From Semisulcospira habei (lineage: Eukaryota; Mollusca; Gastropoda; Semisulcospiridae), in assembly GCA_036245525.1 (NCBI GenBank), contig BTPG01000005.1, positions 434,001-498,000 on the forward strand: a DNA stretch of 64,000 bases, given 5' to 3'. The translations under genes were made by a program, and so were the position numbers. The notes beneath the pieces were generated by a model. The model had not been told where the DNA came from. It worked only from the letters and a program-made list of their open reading frames with translations, and ran no database searches. Each line of letters begins with the position of its first letter. Positions within the stretch are counted from its first letter, which is position 1. Below, one piece after another: positions 53,231 to 64,000 of the stretch.

Positions 53231-56200
53231 TAAGAATAAGAATAAGAGTACTTTATTATCTCGAAAAGAGAAATTCGGTTGTGGTACATTTATAACAAAT
53301 AGTACAAACAAGACATAAAAACATTATAGCATAATTATGAACATTTTCTCCCTGCACTTGCACAGCTACAAATTCCAAATGGATATAAAGTAAACACTAC
53401 AAAATCTTTACACATAACTCTTACACATCTCACACAAACATCTTTTATGGACTGAACTGAGCGGCACTTATACATTCACACCCACCTCTACATATGCATA
53501 CATAATACGCGTGTTTCAACCTAGTCCTAACCCTCACTACTTATTATACAAACATCTCAGTACATTATTACACAAGCTGCATAATTAAAGTCTACCGTAG
53601 TAAAATAATTAGTGGGTAAACACTCAGTAACAACAATCCCAGTATGTCCATGTTCACCACCAAATAAAACACAATATAATCACTTCTCTAAAATCAACAA
53701 GCTCCATTCCTACTGATTGCACAGGTAAAGGGGGATAGGGGGAGGAGTTAGGTTTGGGTATGCGTGGATGTACCTACAGATTGCTTAGAGTGATGGATTT
53801 GGGGATGAAACTGTGCTGTAGTCTAAGTGTTCTAGCTTTGTGCGTGCGGAGTCTGCGGCCAGAGGGGAGGAGTTCATAGAGGTGGGCAAGGACATGGGAT
53901 CTGTCTGAAGCTATCCGCCTACCCTTTCTCACCACACGCTGTTCATACAGGGACTCCACACTGTTTTGCTTACTGCCAGTCACTTTGCTGCAGATGTTTA
54001 CCATTCGTGCCAGGGTGTTCTTGTTCTTCACACTCAGACCTCCATACCAGCACACAGAACCGAAAGTGATGACAGACTCAATAAAAGAGCAGTAAAACGT
54101 TTGAAGGACAGAGGGGTTCACATTCAGCGTCCTGAGTTTCTGGAGGCAGTACGGATGCGTGACTGACATTTATTGTGTATGAGGGAGGTATTTGCGTTAA
54201 AGGACAACTTATCATCTATGACTGTTCCAAGATACTTATACTCAGTCACACGCTCAACAGACACATCATCGATCATCAGAACAGGGACAGGGGCAGGGTT
54301 TCTTCGAAAGTCTATCAGTAGTTCCTTGGTCTTACTCACATTTAGGTCTAGAAAATTATCTTTACACCAAACACTAAAACGTTCTACCTCTGCAAAGTAA
54401 GTCGCATCATTATTGGAGAGATCTTCTAAGGCAGTGTCATCCGAGTATTTTATAAGAAGGGTAGAGTCAGTGCCACTACAATCGTTAGTGTACAGTGTGA
54501 ACAGCACAGGGGAGAGAACTGTACCTTGAGGGGCGCCTATGGAAGTGTACCTAAGGGATGAGAGAGCTGTTTGAAAGCGAACTGACTGGGTCCTATTTAC
54601 AAGGAAGTTGACAATCCATAGGATAAGCCTTGGCGTTACATTGTAACAGAGAAGTTTTTGAGCTATGAGATAGGGTTGTATAGTGTTGAAGGCTGAAGAA
54701 AAGTCTATAAAAAGAATGCGTACAAAAGAGCCAGGTTTTTCTAAATGTGTGTATGCATGGTGCAGGAGTGTGAGTGTGGCGTCATCAGTACATCTGTTTT
54801 GCTTGTATGCAAACTGGAAAGGATCTTGATAGGGCTTGACCTGATCGAGCAGTCTAGAAAGGACAACACGCTCAAAGCACTTCATTACTATAGAGGTGAG
54901 AGCTACAGGGCGATAGTCATTGAGTGTCTTGGGCTTGTTGTTCTTGGGGACAGGGCAGACTGTAGATGTTTTCCAGAGCCTAGGTACAGTGCAATCCTTC
55001 AGAGACCAGCTAAACAAACGGCTATAAACAACAGACAATTGACTGGCACATACTCTCAAAACTCTACCGCAAATATTATCAGGGCCTACTGCTTTCTTAA
55101 CATTCAGTTTGCTAAAAAGCTTCTCAACCACCTTGCCATGGATCTCAAAGTCTTCATCAACATTGCCTGCCACATTTACTTCAAGCTGGGAAATCATGCT
55201 ATCTAAATCATCCTTCAGATCATCTTTCTCAAATCTACAATAGAACTCATTCAGTTTTTCAGAAAATTCAGTTTGTTCTTTCATTGGCATGCTACTGCTA
55301 CTGAATTTTGATTTATTGTGGCCTGATAAAGTTTTAAGTCCTTTCCATGCATCTGCTAAGCTACCTGATTCAAACTGTGACTCTACTTTCTCTTTATACT
55401 TTTTCTTAGCGTCTAAAATCTGCTTCCTCAATTTATTCTGTACTGCTTTCCTTTCTACTCTGTCTCCAGTCTGAAATGCAACTTTTTTTCTCATTCAATG
55501 TGGCTTTGAGAGACTTTGAAATCCATGGTTTGTTGTTGGGATACAATTTCACTGTCTTAGATGGAATAATCATATCTTTACAGAAATTCACAGTCAGAAG
55601 TTACTTCAGTAGCTTCGTCTACACTGGCACTAGAATCAAGAAACACGTCCCAATCTGTACACTCAAAACACCCCTGCAACTGTTCTACACTATCCTTAGA
55701 CCACACCTTAACTAACTTCTTCACTATGGGCTCTGTCTGGATTTTGGGTTTGTATGCTGGGACAAGAAACACAGTATTGTGGTCAGAGTTACCTACGGGA
55801 GGGAGGACAAACGATCGGTATGCATTGGGGACGTTTCCATACACTAAATCTAACGTCTTGTTCTTGCGAGTGGGGACAATCACGTACTGGTGAAAAGTCG
55901 GTAAGCTCGTGCGTAAGTCACAGTCGTTAAAGTCACCTGCAATAAAGTTGGGGGGCGTCAGGGGAGATAAGCTGTAACTCTCTAATCACATCTGCTATCT
56001 GGGCTGAGGCGTGGGAGGGGTTGGAGTGAGGGGGGTGGGGGGGTGGGGGTGTAGATGACCGTTACAAAGATCTGACCAAACTCACGGGGGAGATAACGGG
56101 GTCTGAGTGAAACTGACAATAAGTCTACATCACGTGTTGTAAGCTGTTTCCTAACCATTACGCTTGACTTGCTACACCACCGTTCATTAACATCATGTAC

Positions 56201-56430
56201 AGGCCTACTGACTCCGCCACCCCACCGTTTCCCACTAATCTTACAATCTCTATCAGTTCTAAACGGCGTACCAAAACCGTCGATCGCAACACTATCATCA
56301 CATATGGTAGGTAAGATATGTTGAGGGGTATGTGGGGTCGTTCGCACGCACTTACACGGCTGGGGGTTCGCTTCAAGAACATATTTTTTATTGCGAGGCA
56401 ATTCACGGCATTAAGCCTAGGCATTAGATC
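53231..56430 (-). mobile_element. CR1/L2-group non-LTR retrotransposon, nearly complete
   Basis: The 3' end is at 53231 with tail (TTATTC)n in element sense, preceded by a 3' UTR of about 540 bp. The ORF region extends to about 56430, where the endonuclease N-terminus is missing. It interrupts the intron after the 53195 exon. Confidence 0.8.
53774..56400 (-). pseudogene. Endonuclease-RT ORF of the CR1/L2-group element, frameshifted
   Basis: Order on the minus strand: endonuclease C-terminal half (GFGTPFRTDRDCKISGKRWG, FVTVIYTP near 56050, then IVPTRKNKTLDLVYGNVP and GNSDHNTVFLVP near 55800), a linker, and RT. The RT has AVGPDNICGRVLRVCA, NDYRPVALTS, ILFIDFSSAFNTIQPY, IGAPQGTVLSPVLFTLY, LIKYSDDTALEDL (catalytic SDD, usually ADD), LDLNVSKTKELLIDFRR and YKYLGTVIDDKL. 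The C-terminal part in another frame (IESVITFGSVCWYGG, LLPSGRRLRTHKARTLRLQH) ends at 53774. Frameshifts lie near 54150 and in the endonuclease. The SDD in place of ADD may be damage. Confidence 0.85.
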
Positions 56431-57416
56431 AATGCCTTAAGCCACCGTTAGCAAAGTGTTAAAGATGGATAAAATGAAGGTAGATTGAATTCCATATGAC
56501 CAGGTGCAGTCAAGTAACAAAACTGCTGTCTGACTGCCACAAAATGTGACAGCGGCTATAGGTAAATACAGTTCAGTCAAAGCTCATGCACCTGACTGAA
56601 AATTCATGACAAAACATATCGCCCAAGATGCATTGGATTCTTGGAGCACTTGTAGCTACATGCTGTCCAAACACAGAGTCAGGCAGCAATACTCATACAT
56701 TTAGGCTAGAGCTAGGCACAATATACATCTAGGCTTCCACTGACACTGACTTACACTTAAACCTGTCTGGTATGCAGTGCAGTCTATCCACCACCTTATG
56801 AAACAAAAGAACGGAATGAAGTAGATTAAAAGGGAAAAGATCTAAGAAGACAATACTAACTAGGAATTAACAACCTATTTGGCTTTAACCATTAATTAAC
56901 ATGTCTTTAACTTACAGATCATAATCAGTGGAAAATACTGACTAAATACTTCCATTCCTCTATTTAACTGCATGATCAATTCAAAGATCACTCTACCACA
57001 TTCACCCCTGCCAAGTGAAATGACGTCCTCAGCATTTCCGTTTAAGTACTAACTAATGAAATGGTTAACGTTACAAAAACATGAACAATATAATAGGAAA
57101 AAATAGAAGGAAAAATAATACAGGAAGTATGACTGTTGGGAAACAAAAGCAAGGTATCCACTAAGTACACGTCCGACTTTGGCATGACCATGGCTAAGCT
57201 AGACTCGGTACACTGAATGTAAGAGGTTATGGTGAAGTGTGAATGAACTACAAAAAACAAACAAACAAGCTATTAACTATACACATGAACTTATCACAAA
57301 ACTAATTCGAGAGAAGCTATGATTCTTTAGATCAACTTATCTGGTAACCGAGTGAGAACAAAATAAAGTCCGGGCATGGTTTTAAGTACTATTCCCATGT
57401 TAACGCTATGCTGGAC
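56431..57416 (-). other. Possible 3' LTR and 3' UTR of the decayed Gypsy element
   Basis: It follows the Gypsy polyprotein stop on the minus strand. A purine-rich GGCAGGGGTGAA near 57012-57001 could be a polypurine tract, with an LTR starting TGTGGTAGAG. No second LTR is in the window to confirm it. AT-rich, no other ORF. Confidence 0.3.
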
Positions 57417-58565
57417 CTACTGAGTTAAGATGGATGATACAGTTTTAGACAATCTTTCAGGATCCATCTGTACCTCTCCACTCTCAATCAGGTCTGATAG
57501 AAAAACTATTTTCCTTTTCCATTCTGGTCCAACAGGTTGTTGTGCCATAGCATACTCACCTGTAGTCTGCCACGTAGGGGGTCTTCGATGTCTAATAGAA
57601 ACACGGGGAACCGGTTTTTTCTTGCTCCTGATTCGGACCTGTGTCCTCTTCACTGTCTCTAGTAATCTCTTCCTCCCGTGTCCGACCACTTGTCTCATCT
57701 GTGGACGCGCTCAGCTCTCCACCTTCTACACTCACGGTGGACTGGTGGTCGTCACCACTCAAGCTGGCTGCCCCGTCATCCACAACAGCTCCTTGAGCGT
57801 CCTCAGAAGATTGTGATGACGTCTCCTCAGCTTGCTGCTCCTCCTCTCCTGCACCGATCAGAACAGCTGGTCAGAACTCTGGAATTCAAGCTGTACTTCC
57901 ACGGTGACTGAGTCTGTCTCGTCACCTTCCTCTGAGTATGCTGTCAGATTACGGGTAGACTGTTCCTGTTCTGGGCTGACAGCAGGCTGCTTGGCCGCCT
58001 TGCTCCTGGGCCGTGGTGCCGGAACTGGCCGTGGCCTGCCTGTCACTGTCTCATCATTTCTGTTACTTGATGCCGCGGCAAGGGGTAAGAGATGATTTCT
58101 GTGAAGGGTTCTCTTACGACTTGCATCTCCCTCTTTGTGTATCCTGTACACGGGAACAGCTTCATTTGGTTGGGAACTGACGATGTAGATATCATCTTCC
58201 CACTTGTCTGAGAGCTTGTGCTTGCCATCGAAGGCGAGTATGCGGACGAGCACTCTGTCTCCTTTCTGTAAGGTTGCTCCTAGCGCTCTAATGTCATAGT
58301 GCTCCTTCTGCCGAGGTTGAGCCTCATCCGCTGCACTGGCCGCAACTTTGTAGGCTTCCTGAAGGCGCGTCTGTAGATCAGTGACATAGCTGCTGTAGTC
58401 TTTGGCGTTCTTTCCTCGTTCCAGCCCGAATACTAGATCAATGGGTTTACCTTGCCTCCCGCCCATACATGAGGAAATACGGAGAGTGACGGGTGGACTC
58501 GTGTCTTGTGCTGTTGTAGGCGTGGACTAGAGGTGCTACTGACTTATGCCACTGCGCTTTCCGCT
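57417..58565 (-). pseudogene. Gypsy integrase C-terminal part and tail, decayed
   Basis: AQWHKSVAPLVHAYNSTRHE and SPYFLMYGR (58560-58470) are the end of the integrase core. RGKNAKDYSSYVTDLQTRLQ, KEHYDIRA, LQKGDRVLVRILAF, KLSDKWEDD and VPVYRIH with TLHRNHLLPL follow (58410-58080). The RRPPTWQTTGEYA tail ends at the stop at 57417. At least two frame changes are present. At 58566 it joins the truncated RT of the non-LTR element without any tail. Confidence 0.85.
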
Positions 58566-60700
58566 CTGGCTCGCAATGTCGTCCGTAAAGCGCAAGTTCG
58601 TGATTGTTCTGCCTCCAATACTGACAGTTCCTTCCTGATCTTTCAGAGCGTCTGTCATGATTCTTTCCAGGAAGATGTTGAAAAGAGTAGGTGAGAGCAA
58701 GCAGCCTTGTCTGACTCCGACTGTAGTCCTAAACCAGTTTCCTATTTTGCCGTTGAAGCAGACTGCGCCAGTGGCCTTGTTGTAAAGGTTTGCTATGACT
58801 TTGATCAGGTTGGCATTGATGTTGTATAGCTTCATGGTGGACCAAAGGGCTGCATGCCACACCCTGTCAAACGCTATCTTAAAATCCACAAAGACATGAT
58901 AGAGGTCTTGCTGGTGCTGGAGGTACCTCTCACATAGAACTTTCAGGTTGAAGATCTGCTCAGCTGTGCTGCGCCCTGGTCTGAAGCCTGCCTGTTCCTC
59001 AGCTATGATTTCCTCTGCCTGTGGCTTCAGCCTGTTCAGTAGGATCTTTAACATGACTTTGCTTGGGTGGCATATGGGACTGATCGTGCGATAATTTTGG
59101 CATTGATGTAAGTTGCCTTTTTTGGGGAGAGTTATTATAAGTGATTGGGTCCATGGTGTGGGCCAATCCCCTGACTGCCAGATCTTATTGCAGATTGTTA
59201 GTAAGGCGCTTATCGTGTCTTCTCCCCCTTCTTGGACTAGCTCTGCATGGATGTTGTCTGCTCCTGCTGCCTTCCTTTTTTTCAGCGACTTCACTGCAGC
59301 CTCTACTTCTTCTCGGAGGATGGGATAGTTGCCATTGTTGGTCACGGGTGGGTTGACAAGTATGCCTGGGTCCCCTGTAGCTCGGTGGTTGTACAAATCT
59401 GAGCAGTACTCTGTCCATCTCTTCAGTATGTCTTGGTCTTCCGTAAGACAGTTCCCTTCACTATCTTGAATGATCGAGGAGCGTCCTTGTTTTACACTGG
59501 TCAGGTCTTTCGCCAGCTGGTATGTTTTTTTTTTGCTATTATTTTTGTTCAGATTTTCTTCTACGTGTTTACACTGATCTTCAATCCACTTATTCTTTGC
59601 CTTTTTCATGCTTTTCTTGATATCCTGGTTAATTTCCCTGTATTGTTTAGCTCCTTCTACCTCTGATTTCTTTTTCTTTAATTTTCTACGCTTGTCACAT
59701 AGAGCAAAAATGTCAGCTGTAACCCAAGGTTTCTTTGCTTGTCGGTGTTTGCCAAGGATCTCACTGGCTGTTTGGGTTACAGCAGTGTGAAATGTGTCGA
59801 TCAGTGTGTCCACATCCGTGTCTTCTGCACCTAGAAGTAGCAGTTGCGCGAATTTTCCTCCTATCTTTGCCTGGAAGGCTTCCGCTACCTCTGGGTCTTT
59901 TAGCTTCTCGAGGTCAAACTTGATTCTGGTGGGACCCTGCTTGTTGACCTTCTTTAGGCGGAGTCGGAAGGTCATCATCACTATGTCATGGTCGCTTCCA
60001 ATGTCTGCTCCTGGAAATCTTCTTGTCTTGGCAATGTTCACACTGGTTTGGAAGCGTTTCTTCACCATGATGTAGTCAATTTGGTTATGGTACTCTCCAT
60101 TCGTGCTGTGCCATCTCCACCTTCAGGATGCTTTGTGTGGGCCAAACGTGTACATCAGCTTTAGATCATTTGAGCTGGCAAATTCCAGGAGCCTTACGCC
60201 TCTGTCGTTGGTCTCTGCATTGCAGTAGCGTCCGCATGTGCCTTTCCAGTTTTTAACAGCATCCTCTCCTATTTTGGCATTCCAGTCTCCCTGCACCACA
60301 AGAATGTCTTTCTTGGGGGTTTAGTCCAAGACCTTTTTGCAGTTGATCATAGAAGTCTTTTATTTCCTCATCGCCATAGTCTGTTGTTGTGGCGTAAACT
60401 TGTACAATGGTGATATTAAATGGGGTTGCCCTGAAGACTGGCCGACAACCCATGACAGTGTTTACGATGTCTTTGTGGACGAGAAATCCGACACCCTGTT
60501 CGTGTTTGACTTCTCTGCCACTGTAATACAGTTTGTGGTTTTGCTGGGTTGATGTTTCCCCAAGGTTCTTCCATCGTACTTAGCACAGTCCTAGGATGGT
60601 CCAGTGGTATCTTTTCATTTCGTGCGTCAGTTCCTCTACCTTTCCAGGCGTTCCTAATGTTCTGACGTTCCAGGTGCCAATGCTGATGTTGTTTCTGGCA
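58566..60700 (-). pseudogene. ORF2 (APE endonuclease plus RT) of the non-LTR element, truncated
   Basis: The endonuclease starts near 60700 (ISIGTWNVRTLG, MKRYHWTILGLC) and is broken by a stop at 60580 and a frameshift near 60300 (IVQVYATTTDYGDEEIKDFY). The main frame runs 60068-58566: [116 protein letters not shown] and TITNLRFTDDIA. The catalytic box is FTDD (FADD normally). The thumb and C-terminus are missing, replaced by Gypsy integrase sequence. RT fragments at 15.06 and 24.9 kb resemble the missing C-terminal part of this type. Confidence 0.87.
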
Positions 60701-61620
60701 GAGTCATTACATTTATGCGTTCCCTGGCTCCTCGTTACCACCGGAGGAGGGTTGCTTTCCAGGGGCGAGAGGAGCCGAGGCTCCGCCCCCAACCACGAAG
60801 TTGGGGTTTGACATGAGAAGTCTTTGGTGGGGCGCTTGCCTGCCACCGCAGCACTGAAAGTATACACAGAGGTGTTAGAGTTTGAGGCAGCCGCAGCTGC
60901 ACCAGGGCCGTCAACCAGCTTTTTTGCGTCCGCAAAAGATAGCCCCTTCTCCACGCGCACCTGCTGAATCTTGCACTCGGATATCCAACTAGGACACCTC
61001 TTGTCCGAAGCCATATGCACCCCCTGGCAATTCACACACAGGGGGGTGGCTGCGCAGGACTCAGCAGAGTGTCCGGGCTTAGTGCAACGGGCGCATGAAG
61101 CCTCTGCCTGGCAGCATGTCTTCTGCCCATGGCCATACTTTTGGCACTTAAAGCACCGGAGGGGGAGAGGGACATACTTCTTCACTTTCAAGGGGTAGTA
61201 ACCTCCCCAGATGGCAGTAGGAGGGGTGGGGGTGCCAAACGTCAGGATGATGGTAGGGAGACGGATCTCCCCACCACCTCGCTTGGAAGCGAAGCGCCTG
61301 ACGTAAGTCACCCCCTGCGACTTAAGGTTCCGTACACATTTATCTTCTGACAGTTCTGCCAAAGCTTGATCTTTGATCACGCCTCTTGACGAATTCATAG
61401 TTTTGTGGGGTGTGACTTTCACTGGAGTGTCTCCGATGGAAGAGAGCCTCATTAGCACGTTGGAGTGTGCCCGGGTACGGCACTCTACCAGCAAGTCATC
61501 AGACCTGAGGCGCTGGGCCTCAGGCCTGCCAAGACGGCTCCTGAGGGTCTCCCCCACCAGAAAAGGATGCAGCTTGAAACAGGTTTCTCCTTCACCTTGC
61601 TATGGACAATGAGGAAGCGA
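60700..61620 (-). pseudogene. ORF1 nucleic-acid-binding protein (zinc knuckles), fused in frame to ORF2
   Basis: LRSDDLLVECRTRAHSNVLM, PVKVTPHKTMNSSRGVIKD, YVRRFASKRGG and the three knuckles CFKCQKYGHGQKTC, CARCTKPGHSAESC and CVNCQGVHMASDKRC are the layout of jockey/I-group ORF1 proteins, which bind the element RNA. The N-terminus is damaged before 61560. After the knuckles the same frame continues into the endonuclease (SARNNISIGTWNVRTL), so ORF1 and ORF2 form one frame here. That may be the family's arrangement, or a join caused by deletion. Confidence 0.8.
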
Positions 61621-62404
61621 GGTCATACGGCCGACGCCTGAGGCGTCGCTTCCTCACAGTCATGTTCAATGTCGGTGGCTATGTGCCTTTTCTGTGCCAG
61701 TTCCCCCCCCCCCACCCCCAATATTATAATAGAAGAGATATTCATCCCCCGGGGTCCCCGCCCGCCACCGAGCCCAACAAGGGAAAGTGCAACTGTCGGC
61801 GGGTCTCCAGCCGACGCACAAAGGAGGCTGCCCGAAAGATATACTCAAGGGGGTAAGCCCGATTGAACCGTCTGAGCCACCGCCTTCTATCACACTGTTG
61901 AATGCAGGGGAATACTGGCGTAAAGCACCTAAGCAGCAGCAGAGGCTATAGCATGGTGTTCCGTATATCAACCCGCATGTCAACAGTGGGATAGGGCTCA
62001 ACGTGACAAGAGCCGATTGACTAGGCCGGTCCTACTAGCTTCCCGTTTAGGTAGAAGTCAAGGCCAAAGTGGAGTGTTGGCACCAGTGAGCCGCAACCCA
62101 AAGGGAACCTCAGCCACCAGGATCCTCTTCTCCCCCGACACGGGTCTCCAAGCACGTCAAACACTTGGGATCCAAAGGACCAAAAGCTCACGAGTATTTT
62201 TAAGGACCAATCCAACATGGTAGGCTGGGTTAGCACAGCTCCTTAAAAACCGGACCAGTGAAAAAGACTGAACAACATAATATTATCTGCTGACATCAAG
62301 TCCTAATTCTGGACAAAGATGGCACCCCTCTGCTAGCCCACTCAGTCAGTGACTGAGAAGACTACCCACCCACGCCACGTGGAGGCCGGTGCCGAGTGGG
62401 CGCC
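61621..62404 (-). other. 5' region of the non-LTR element
   Basis: No ORF of note. A C-run at 61706-61716 and a palindrome-like TCAGTCAGTGACTGA at 62344-62358. Presumably 5' UTR. Confidence 0.4.
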
Positions 62405-63400
62405 CTCCTTTGCAAGTGAAGTCATGCGGTCCCGGCCTGGATGGCCTATGTCATCATGAATCCCTTGCAGAGCGCGTTTGATGAATGCTGCAGGCAAGAC
62501 TGTGACTGCACCACCTCGTCGGTTTTCGTCTCCCTGTACAGTGCTCCACGCTACAGCCGAAAATGTTGCCAGTGTCGGTACATCGCTGAGTGCTCAGGCG
62601 TGCTAGGGAAGTCCTGGCGTCGAGGAATGCGCGTATTCCTGATGAACCTCAACCACGGACCTATCACTGGGTCGTCGTCCTGTGCTCGACGCCAATCCTT
62701 ACACGTAAACTCAGCCAATTCCTGACCATCAGGCTCATCAAGCACGTCCGCTACTGTCGTCGATAAGCAATGCGTCTCTATCGCCGGACAACTGACAACT
62801 GAGCAGATGGTGTAAATGGCCTCCGTGGATAACTCCTCCTCTTGTCCTTCAGGTTTTGAGTAATCCTCGACAACGTGTCTGCGTCAACATTATGTACACC
62901 AAGTTTATACTTGATGAATTGTACGCTGCCAGGGCCGCCAGCCATCTGTGGCCTGTTGCGTCAAGCTTTGCATTGGTGAGCACGTATGTCAGCGGATTGT
63001 TGTCCGTCTCAGTGAACGGTAAAGCGGGCGCCGTAGAGGTATTCTTTAAACTTCACTTTGACTGCCCATTTCAAAGCGAGGAACTCCAGTTTGTGAGCTG
63101 GATAATTCCGTTCAGCTTTTCCTAGTGCTCTGCTGGCATAGGCTACAACGTGCTTGACGCCGTCCTGTTCCTGGTAGAGAACACAGCCGAGCCCTGTCCT
63201 GGATGCGTCGGTGTGGAGCTTGAAGGGCCTAGTGTAATCAGCATACCCTAGAACTGGAGGTGAGGACAGTATGTGTTTCAGTCACTGGAATGCCTCTTTC
63301 TCTTCATCTCCCCACATCCATGGCTTCTGGACTGGCGGATTTCGCTTCCCTCTCTATTTCTTGGTCGAGACAGGCATGAGAACTGTCAGGGGCGCAGTGA
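62405..63400 (-). pseudogene. Gypsy RNase H and integrase N-terminus, decayed
   Basis: KPWMWGDEEKEAF and LSSPPVLGYADYTRPFKLHT lead into RNase H (LHTDASRTGLGCVLYQEQDG, VVAYASRALGKAERNYPAHK, LEFLALKWAV, LTYVLTNAKLDATGHRW) at 63330-62880. Then come a linker (DWRRAQDDDPVIGPWLRFIR) and the integrase zinc region (IHDDIGHPGRDRMTSLAKEG) at 62450-62405. Several frameshifts and stops. There is no RT between the gag remnant and RNase H, so RT is deleted here as well. Confidence 0.83.
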
Positions 63401-64000
63401 AGTCTGCAGATCACTTGGTCTGTCCCTGCCCACTGTTCCAGCCCTTTTCCTGTCCAACTGCAGCTCCTTCACTGCGCCAGTCAGATAGCGTAGGGCTGCT
63501 CTCACTTCGTTCAGTTTCGATTTCTCCTTTTTCTTTTCAGACACCGCAGATTTGCAGGAAGTGACGGCTGTGCTTTGTCTTGTGGCAGCTAGATGTTCTT
63601 TCTCCACTCGACGCAGCATCATTCGCAGATCGTCGAATGTCTGTGCTTGGTTGCACTGGTTTGCCGAGACATCCTTCAGTTCCTGTCGTATCCCTGACCA
63701 CATAATATTTATAAGGGTCTCATCCACACTTTTCTGCAGGGGTATGTTTTGTTGCTTTACCTGCTCCAACAACATCTCCAGTCTATAACCCCACTCGGCG
63801 ACCGTCTCGGTTGGCTGTTGCCTAGCGCTGTAGAGAGCAGCGAGAACATCAGCCTCCGTCTGAAAGTCGCCATAGATGCTGTCGATCTTCGCGATTATGT
63901 TTGAGATAGCCGAATGCGGATCCAAGTGTGTGATAACGTGACCAGCTCTCCCTTGCAACGACGCGCGTATGGCGTCTCTGATGTCGCGTTCTGGGTGCCC
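63386..64000 (-). pseudogene. Gypsy gag fragment, reaching the window edge
   Basis: RAGHVITHLDPHSAISNIIA, ADVLAALYSARQQPTETVAE, WGYRLEMLLEQV, NIMWSGIRQEL and TFDDLRMMLRRVEKEHLAAT show the capsid region of Ty3/Gypsy gag proteins. The upstream part continues beyond 64000. The downstream end passes into the RNase H-bearing segment without protease or RT. Confidence 0.8.

Larger units (their letters stand above)
58566..62404 (-). mobile_element. Non-LTR retrotransposon (ORF1 with zinc knuckles, ORF2) joined to Gypsy sequence
   Basis: It lies between two parts of one Gypsy polyprotein (integrase N-terminus at 62405, integrase C-terminus at 58565) in the same orientation. Its RT stops right after the catalytic box, so the element lacks its 3' third and tail. 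Boundaries are set from where the Gypsy homology stops, and are approximate to about 20 bp on the left and 50 bp on the right. Confidence 0.7.

Overview
The window is eukaryotic, from an animal. It holds spliced host exons with GT..AG introns and is otherwise filled with non-LTR retrotransposons, LTR retrotransposons, SINEs, palindromic MITEs, microsatellites and minisatellites. The retroelement types and the repeat style (TTAA-flanked palindromes, repeats with AGGTCA half-sites) suggest a marine mollusc. That is an inference from general resemblance, not a match I could run. I found no prokaryotic operon, CRISPR array, phage or defence system.

The one confidently recognised host gene is a MAGT1/TUSC3 (OST3/OST6-type oligosaccharyltransferase subunit) homologue on the minus strand. 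Exon 1 lies at 14823-14906, exon 2 at 14324-14493, exon 3 at 6146-6263 and exon 4 at 4728-4810. Splice phases agree throughout. The gene continues off the left edge. Its introns carry a DIRS-like relic (1-4.7 kb), MITEs, a SINE and a self-nested pair of full-length RTE-type elements (7261-13863). A compact promoter precedes exon 1 (14907-15060).

From 15 to 37 kb: a truncated RT relic, a long (AT)n array, a non-LTR element with an uninterrupted ORF (15782-19009), palindromic MITEs, two SINE families, a promoter plus first-exon module (about 23.88-24.29 kb), a 3' RT fragment (24.9-25.6 kb), a 508-bp TIR transposon inside a minisatellite, a decayed CR1/L2-like relic (28.5-29.7 kb), a 600-bp foldback element, an 85-bp minisatellite and a 1-kb dispersed repeat.

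From 37.5 to 44.2 kb lies a very young Ty3/Gypsy element with 1428-bp LTRs, a 5-bp target duplication, a tRNA-Pro-type primer site and a deleted pol gene. It sits inside a TTAA-flanked MITE. From 46 to 64 kb: a CR1/jockey-like 3' fragment, a MITE cluster, a tRNA-SINE, an unrecognised proline-rich ORF, a second copy of the promoter plus first-exon module interrupted by a CR1/L2-like element, and a decayed Gypsy element fused to a non-LTR element carrying zinc-knuckle ORF1 and APE-RT ORF2. Apart from MAGT1 and perhaps the short first exons, every coding-looking region belongs to a selfish element. They do not form a pathway; the main story is nesting and target choice among mobile elements.
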